Source of the DNA: JANPBY01 sp031430645
Lineage (GTDB): Bacteria > Actinomycetota > Actinomycetes > DATJPE01
NCBI GenBank assembly: GCA_031430645.1
Contig: JANPBY010000193.1
Coordinates: forward strand, 1-18,536
Direction: 5' to 3'
Length of the DNA stretch: 18,536 bases
Positions 14,548 to 18,536 of the stretch are shown here, one piece after another. Under the pieces are notes generated by a model, which worked only from the letters and a program-made list of their open reading frames with translations, ran no database searches and was not told where the DNA came from. Position numbers and translations under genes: made by a program. How positions within the stretch are numbered: position 1 is the first letter of the stretch; the number at the start of each line of letters is the position of its first letter.

Positions 14548-15312
14548 TCAGCCGCCGAGGTAGGCCCGCACGATCTCATCGTCTTCGGAGAGCTTGCGCG
14601 CTTCTCCCTCGAGCTTGAGGTGCCCCGACTCCAGCACGTAGGCATAGTCCGCAACGCGTAGCGCCGCCAATGCGTTCTGCTCCACGAGGAGCACGGTCAC
14701 CCCTTGGTCCCTGATCTTCTCGATAATGTCGAAGATCAGGTCAACCAGGACGGGGGCCAGGCCCATCGAAGGCTCGTCGAGCAGGATGACCTTCGGCTTG
14801 CCCATCATCGCCCTCGCGACCGCCAGCATCTGTTGCTCGCCACCGGACATCGTGCCGGCCTTCTGGCTGATCCGCTCGGCCAGTCGGGGAAACAACTCGA
14901 GAACCCGGTCGCGGTCGGCGGCGATCTCGATTTTGTCCTTGCGCAGGAACGCTCCGAGGTCGAGGTTCTCGTCGACGGTCATGCGTGGAAAGATCCGCCG
15001 TCCCTCCGGGGAGTGGCAGATCCCTGCGGAGACGATCTGATGCCCCTCATCCTTGGTGATGACCCTGCCCTCGAAGGAGACGTCCCCTTTCCGCGGCCTC
15101 AGGAGCCCTGAGATCGTACGCAGGGTCGTCGACTTGCCAGCACCGTTCGACCCGATCAAGGTCACGATCTCGCCTTGCCGGACCTCGAACGTGAGGCCCT
15201 TCACGGCCGCGATGTTGCCGTAGTAGACGTGGAGATCCCGGACGCTCAGGATCACCTCACCCTTGCGCTCCACTCCTGGCGCGCCGGGCTTCGTCCCTGC
15301 GTCGACACTCAT
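14548..15312 (-). CDS. livF: Branched-chain amino-acid ABC transporter, ATP-binding protein LivF
   Basis: A 254-residue ATPase energising amino-acid import with LivG. Walker A is GSNGAGKS (54-61), the signature is MSGGEQQ (155-161), and Walker B is VILLDEPSMGLAP (175-187, Glu180). The switch position reads VEQNA, with Gln where other ABC ATPases have His; this is usual for LivF and separates it from LivG. The ATG overlaps the livG stop (ATGA), so it is coupled. It is the last gene of the livHMGF unit. Substrate specificity comes from the binding protein, which is not in the window, so urea or short amides are alternatives to Leu/Ile/Val. Confidence 0.93.
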   Translation of the reverse strand: MSVDAGTKPGAPGVERKGEVILSVRDLHVYYGNIAAVKGLTFEVRQGEIVTLIGSNGAGKSTTLRTISGLLRPRKGDVSFEGRVITKDEGHQIVSAGICHSPEGRRIFPRMTVDENLDLGAFLRKDKIEIAADRDRVLELFPRLAERISQKAGTMSGGEQQMLAVARAMMGKPKVILLDEPSMGLAPVLVDLIFDIIEKIRDQGVTVLLVEQNALAALRVADYAYVLESGHLKLEGEARKLSEDDEIVRAYLGG

Positions 15313-16118
15313 CGAGCGCTCCCCTCGGTACCAGTCTTGCCCAAATAGGCCTCGATGACGCGCTGGTCGTTGCGGATCTCATCTGGACTGCCCTCAGCGA
15401 TCTTCTCGCCTCGGTCGAGCACCGTGATCCGTTCCGAGACCCGCATGACCACACTCATGTCATGCTCGATGAGGAGAACCGAGATCTTGCGGACGTCGCG
15501 CATCTCGTGAACGAACTCGACGAACTGAGCCGACTCATTCGGGTTCATGCCAGCCGTCGGCTCGTCGAGCAGTACGACCTTGGGTTGGAGGGCGAGCGCT
15601 CGAGCGATCTCGAGCCGCCGCTGATCTCCGTAGGACAGATTGCGTGCGTAGTCATCAGCGGTCGAACCGATGCCGACGAAGTCGAGCAGTTCACGGGCTT
15701 TCTCTCTCGCCTCCTTCTCCTCGCGGCGCTGGGACGGGAAGGAGAAGATGGTGGGAATGAGACCGGCTTTGGTCTTCGAGTGCATGGCGACCATGACATT
15801 CTCAGTGGCCGTCATCAGACCGAAGAGTCGAATGTTCTGGAACGTCCGGCCGAGCCCCTTGCTCGCGATCGTGTGCGGTGCGAGCCCTGTGATGTTTTCT
15901 GCACCCAACTGGACGACGCCTTTGGTCGGCTTGTAAAGACCGGTGAGCACGTTGAAGAACGTGGTCTTGCCGGCCCCGTTGGGACCGATCAGGCTGACGA
16001 TGCCACCCTCGGGGATGAGGAAAGTGACGTCGTTGACGGCGACGAGCCCTCCGAACTGCACGGTGATCCCGGAGGCCTCGAGCGCGAACTTGGTCTCAGT
16101 CTCCGGCGTGGCTGTCAC
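15309..16118 (-). CDS. livG: Branched-chain amino-acid ABC transporter, ATP-binding protein LivG
   Basis: A 269-residue ATPase with Walker A GPNGAGKT (45-52), Q-loop Gln94, signature LSYGDQRR (161-168), Walker B VVLLDEPTAGMNP (181-193) and switch His219. The LivG-type insert after the Q-loop (NIRLFGLMTATENVMV) and the C-terminal ending VIEAYLG are present. The GTG start at 16118 overlaps the livM stop (GTGA) and follows GGAGGAG, and its own stop overlaps the livF start. Such coupling fits balanced synthesis of the two ATPases. Confidence 0.94.
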   Translation of the reverse strand: MTATPETETKFALEASGITVQFGGLVAVNDVTFLIPEGGIVSLIGPNGAGKTTFFNVLTGLYKPTKGVVQLGAENITGLAPHTIASKGLGRTFQNIRLFGLMTATENVMVAMHSKTKAGLIPTIFSFPSQRREEKEAREKARELLDFVGIGSTADDYARNLSYGDQRRLEIARALALQPKVVLLDEPTAGMNPNESAQFVEFVHEMRDVRKISVLLIEHDMSVVMRVSERITVLDRGEKIAEGSPDEIRNDQRVIEAYLGKTGTEGSAR

Positions 16119-17338
16119 TGCTCCTCCAGGTCGTGGTGCAGATCTTCAGACTCGGTGCGTTCCTCTTCGTGCAGGATTTGCCTCGTGCGCGTCTCGGGGA
16201 AGAGCCCTTCCCGACGGAACAGCATCATCAGCACGAGGATGAGCCCGAAGATCAAGTAGCTGATCACGCCGAAGCTCAAGGCCTCCGGGCGGAACCCGTC
16301 CGTGCTGTTGACAATGTTCGGCAGTGCCGTGGAGTTGAACCAGGACAAGAGCAGGGCTCCCATGATCACTCCCCAGACGTTGCCCATGCCTCCAAGCACG
16401 ACCATGGCAAGCAGGGTGATGGAGATCGCGAAGTTGAACCGGTCAGCGAAGACTCCATTGACCTGGGTGGCAAAGGCCACACCTCCCAATCCACCCATGA
16501 AGGCTCCGACCGCATAGGCAGCCAGCTTGGTCTTCATCAGCGGGACGCCCATCATGCTGGCGGCGAGTTCATCCTCCCGGATAGCGAGCCAGGCACGCCC
16601 GAGGCGACCGGTCCGGATCCGCAACGAGATGAACACGGCGAGCACAGCGATCAGGACATAGACGATGAACTTGATTTCGAGGTCAAACACGCCCAGCGAG
16701 CTGGGAACCCCAGGCAGCAGACCGGGGAGGGTGATGTCGTCCACCGGCGCGATGCCCTTGATCCCATTGGTGATGTTCTGACCGAAAATGTCATCCCCGT
16801 TGTAGAAGACCTGGGGGATGATCTCGCCGAAACCCAACGTGACGATCGCCAGGTAGTCGCTCTTCAACCGAAGGGTCGGGGCACCGATGATGATCCCCCA
16901 CAAGGCGCAGAACAGGCCGGCGATGAGAAGCACCAGCCAGAAGTTGATATGGATCCCGGTGGCGCCGGGCTTCCCGCCTCCCAGGATGTTGATGTCGACG
17001 TTGAAGAAGAACTCCGACATCAGCCAGCCGGCGGTGTAGCCACCGATGGCCCAGAAGGCGACGTAACCGAGGTCGAGCAGCCCTGCATAGCCGACCACGA
17101 TGTTCAGGCCGATCGCACAGATCACCCAGACCAGAGACTCATTCACTGAGGTGAGCGGCAGCCATTTTTCCACCGACTTGTTCACCGAGTCGTTGAGCTC
17201 GGGAAGGATGAGCTGGTACATCACATAGACGGCGGCCACGGCGACGAGAAAGCCGATGATCCACTTCCTGTTGTGACTCGTGAGCTCCGGCGGGCCAGCG
17301 GCCGCGATGTCCTTCACTGGCTTGTCCACGGTTGCCAT
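16115..17338 (-). CDS. livM: Branched-chain amino-acid ABC transporter permease LivM
   Basis: A 407-residue permease with about ten helices. The family hallmarks are GYAGLLDLGYVAFWAIGGY and, near the cytoplasmic coupling loop, GRAWLAIREDELAASMMG. GGMGNVWGVIMGALL follows near the end. It is longer than E. coli-type cores because of an N-terminal cytoplasmic stretch, two extracellular loops (the larger one around the VFYNGDDIFGQNI segment) and an acidic C-terminal tail (EERTESEDLHHDLEEQ). The ATG at 17338 lies one base after the livH stop and has AGAAGG six bases upstream. The in-frame TTG at 17353 is an unlikely start. Confidence 0.93.
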   Translation of the reverse strand: MATVDKPVKDIAAAGPPELTSHNRKWIIGFLVAVAAVYVMYQLILPELNDSVNKSVEKWLPLTSVNESLVWVICAIGLNIVVGYAGLLDLGYVAFWAIGGYTAGWLMSEFFFNVDINILGGGKPGATGIHINFWLVLLIAGLFCALWGIIIGAPTLRLKSDYLAIVTLGFGEIIPQVFYNGDDIFGQNITNGIKGIAPVDDITLPGLLPGVPSSLGVFDLEIKFIVYVLIAVLAVFISLRIRTGRLGRAWLAIREDELAASMMGVPLMKTKLAAYAVGAFMGGLGGVAFATQVNGVFADRFNFAISITLLAMVVLGGMGNVWGVIMGALLLSWFNSTALPNIVNSTDGFRPEALSFGVISYLIFGLILVLMMLFRREGLFPETRTRQILHEEERTESEDLHHDLEEQ

Positions 17339-17339
17339 G

Positions 17340-18389
17340 TCAGACCTTCTCAATGCTCGGTTTACCGAGGATGCCCTCGGGTTTGAACACCATCACCAGA
17401 ATCAAGATCGTGAACACTGCAGTCTGCGACCACTTCTGGCCGAGGCCGTGGGGCGCTCCGTCATTAAGAGCCTGCACCACACCGATCAGAAGGCCACCGA
17501 GCACTGCTCCGTTCAGGTTGCCGATACCTCCGAGCACAGCTGCTGTGAAGGCGATCAGGCCGATCTGGAACCCCAGGTCATAGCGTGTCGTCCCGACCGT
17601 CTCCATGTAGAGCAGCCCCGCAAAGCCGGCCATCGCGCCACCGAGTGCAAAGGTGAAGGCGATGGTCCGATCCACATCGATCCCCATGAGCCGGGCTGCA
17701 TCCTGATCTTGCGCGGTCGCGCGCATGGCCTTGCCTCGAAGCGTCTTGTTGACGATGAAGTTCAGCCCGATCAGCAGGGGGATCGTCATGCCAACGACCA
17801 CGATGGTCGACCAAGCCACGGTGATGCCCCCGATCGTGATGCCCGATGTGGGAATCGCGCGCGGCCACTGTCGGGGGGCAGAGCCGTTGAAGAAGATGCC
17901 TGCAGCCTGGAAGATGAAACTGACCCCAACGGCTGTGATCAAGGCCGCCAGCTTCGGAGCCCGGCGAAGTCGTCTGTAGGCAAGTCGCTCGGAACCGACA
18001 TTCAGTCCTGCGCAGACGATGGCCGTTGCTATCAGGCCGAACACGAGCGCGATCCATCCCATGGCGCTGACGGTGGTCATGTCCAGCAGCGTGACCATGA
18101 ACCAAGCTGCGAAGATTGTGCCCAGCATGAACAGGTCGCCGTGAGCGAAGTTGATGAGCTCGATGATCCCGTAGACCAAGGTGTAGCCCAGGGCGATCAG
18201 AGCGTAGAGCGAGCCAGTGTTGAGGCCGTACAGCAGAAGGGTAATGACCTGTTGAGGCGCCTCAATGAGGTTCCACAGGAACCAGGCCCCAAATCCCAAG
18301 AGGACGGCCCAGCCGAGGTACCGACCGATCAGGTACCGGATGCTCAGGGCGGAGCGGCCTTCGGCTGCCTGGATCGTGGTTGTGGCCAT
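17340..18389 (-). CDS. livH: Branched-chain amino-acid ABC transporter permease LivH
   Basis: A 349-residue permease with about eight or nine helices. Recognised by ALIALGYTLVYGIIELINFA followed by HGD, the coupling-loop segment GKAMRATAQDQDAARLMGID, and GGIGNLNGAVLGGLLIG. It pairs with LivM to form the channel. ATG 18389 is chosen because GGAAGG lies seven bases upstream; the ATG at 18395 would leave only one base between GGAAGG and the start. It is the first gene of the unit inside the window. The binding-protein gene livK often precedes livH and may lie beyond the right edge. Confidence 0.93.
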   Translation of the reverse strand: MATTTIQAAEGRSALSIRYLIGRYLGWAVLLGFGAWFLWNLIEAPQQVITLLLYGLNTGSLYALIALGYTLVYGIIELINFAHGDLFMLGTIFAAWFMVTLLDMTTVSAMGWIALVFGLIATAIVCAGLNVGSERLAYRRLRRAPKLAALITAVGVSFIFQAAGIFFNGSAPRQWPRAIPTSGITIGGITVAWSTIVVVGMTIPLLIGLNFIVNKTLRGKAMRATAQDQDAARLMGIDVDRTIAFTFALGGAMAGFAGLLYMETVGTTRYDLGFQIGLIAFTAAVLGGIGNLNGAVLGGLLIGVVQALNDGAPHGLGQKWSQTAVFTILILVMVFKPEGILGKPSIEKV

Positions 18390-18418
18390 GCACATGCCTT
18401 CCGACGACGGGAACGGCT

Positions 18419-18448
18419 GGCGAACTGATCGGTCCGAACGGCGAACTG
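18419..18448. repeat. Two direct GGCGAACTG repeats upstream of livH
   Basis: GGCGAACTG occurs at 18419-18427 and 18440-18448, start-to-start 21 bases, about two helical turns. A third CGAAC lies between them (18435-18439). The arrangement upstream of the liv operon could be an operator for a dimeric regulator, but no regulator is visible in the window. Confidence 0.4.
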
Positions 18449-18536
18449 TCCCCGAATAAAGCAGGTCGGGGGGGGGGGGGAGGGACCCCCCCCCCCCCTA
18501 GGGGAAGTAATTGAATGACGGGGCCCCCGGGGACAA
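18447..18536. repeat. Nested inverted repeat with G13/C13 runs at the right edge
   Basis: A run of 13 G (18468-18480), AGGGA, then a run of 13 C (18486-18498) forms a perfect 13-pair inverted repeat. It sits between outer arms TGTCCCCG (18447-18454) and CGGGGACA (18528-18535). GGGGCCCCCGGGG lies just inside the right arm. No coding character is seen. Nothing else in the window has homopolymers of this length; a sequencing or assembly artefact near a contig end is the simplest reading. Confidence 0.6.

Noticed and set aside
16133..18428. Two long plus-strand frames (338 and 382 codons) opposite livM and livH
   Set aside because: Both are rich in Asp/Glu/His/Gln as expected from the complement of hydrophobic codons; livM and livH motifs on the minus strand are unmistakable.
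18460..18536. Start of livK at the right edge
   Set aside because: No frame with signal-peptide or binding-protein character can be read in these bases; they are dominated by G and C runs.
1..18536. CRISPR array, tRNA or rRNA genes, insertion sequence, attachment site or toxin-antitoxin pair
   Set aside because: No spaced repeat array, cloverleaf-like intergenic sequence, transposase motif or flanking terminal repeats were found; gaps between genes are all under 160 bases.

Overview
The window is high-GC bacterial DNA with tightly packed genes, many GTG starts, short ATGA/GTGA overlaps and TANNNT-type -10 boxes. Together with an AftD-type arabinofuranosyltransferase and a PolA carrying an actinobacterial-style degenerate proofreading domain, this points to an actinobacterium. 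I would guess Nocardioidaceae or a related group, but the rank is an inference. No rRNA, tRNA, CRISPR array, insertion sequence or phage gene was seen.

Left part (1-7944) is a cell-envelope glycan cluster. In order it holds a partial aftD-like gene (minus, running off the left edge), a class I methyltransferase overlapping it by 4 bases (minus), a divergent GT4 glycosyltransferase (plus), a 43-codon membrane miniprotein resembling DUF2613 (minus), a 575-residue GT-C-like membrane protein (minus), and a divergent Wzx/MATE-type flippase (plus). From memory, methyltransferase - GT4 - membrane protein repeats the order Rv0224c-Rv0225-Rv0226c of Mycobacterium tuberculosis. There AftD (Rv0236c) and the small DUF2613 protein Rv0236A lie a little further along. 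Three colinear motifs shared by AftD and the GT-C-like protein suggest the two are distant paralogues. The likely joint job is making, exporting and extending lipid-linked sugars, probably arabinose-containing, outside the membrane.

Middle part (7908-10606) has a secreted lipoprotein of the alpha/beta-hydrolase fold, convergent with and overlapping the flippase, and a divergent MFS transporter. Neither has a clear link to its neighbours.

Right part (10652-18389) holds housekeeping and transport genes: polA, a divergent MenI/YdiI-like hotdog thioesterase, a GNAT acetyltransferase, and a compact livH-livM-livG-livF branched-chain amino-acid ABC operon. The substrate-binding protein (livK) is not in the window and may lie beyond the right edge. 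polA close to a liv operon is, as I recall, a conserved actinobacterial neighbourhood.

The last ~90 bases (18447-18536) are unlike everything else: a 13-G run, a 5-base spacer and a 13-C run, inside an outer 8-base inverted repeat. This is either a sequencing/assembly artefact near a contig end or an extreme hairpin. I found no clearly new multi-gene system. The least characterised parts are the AftD-like/GT-C-like pair with its flippase and miniprotein, and the odd right end.
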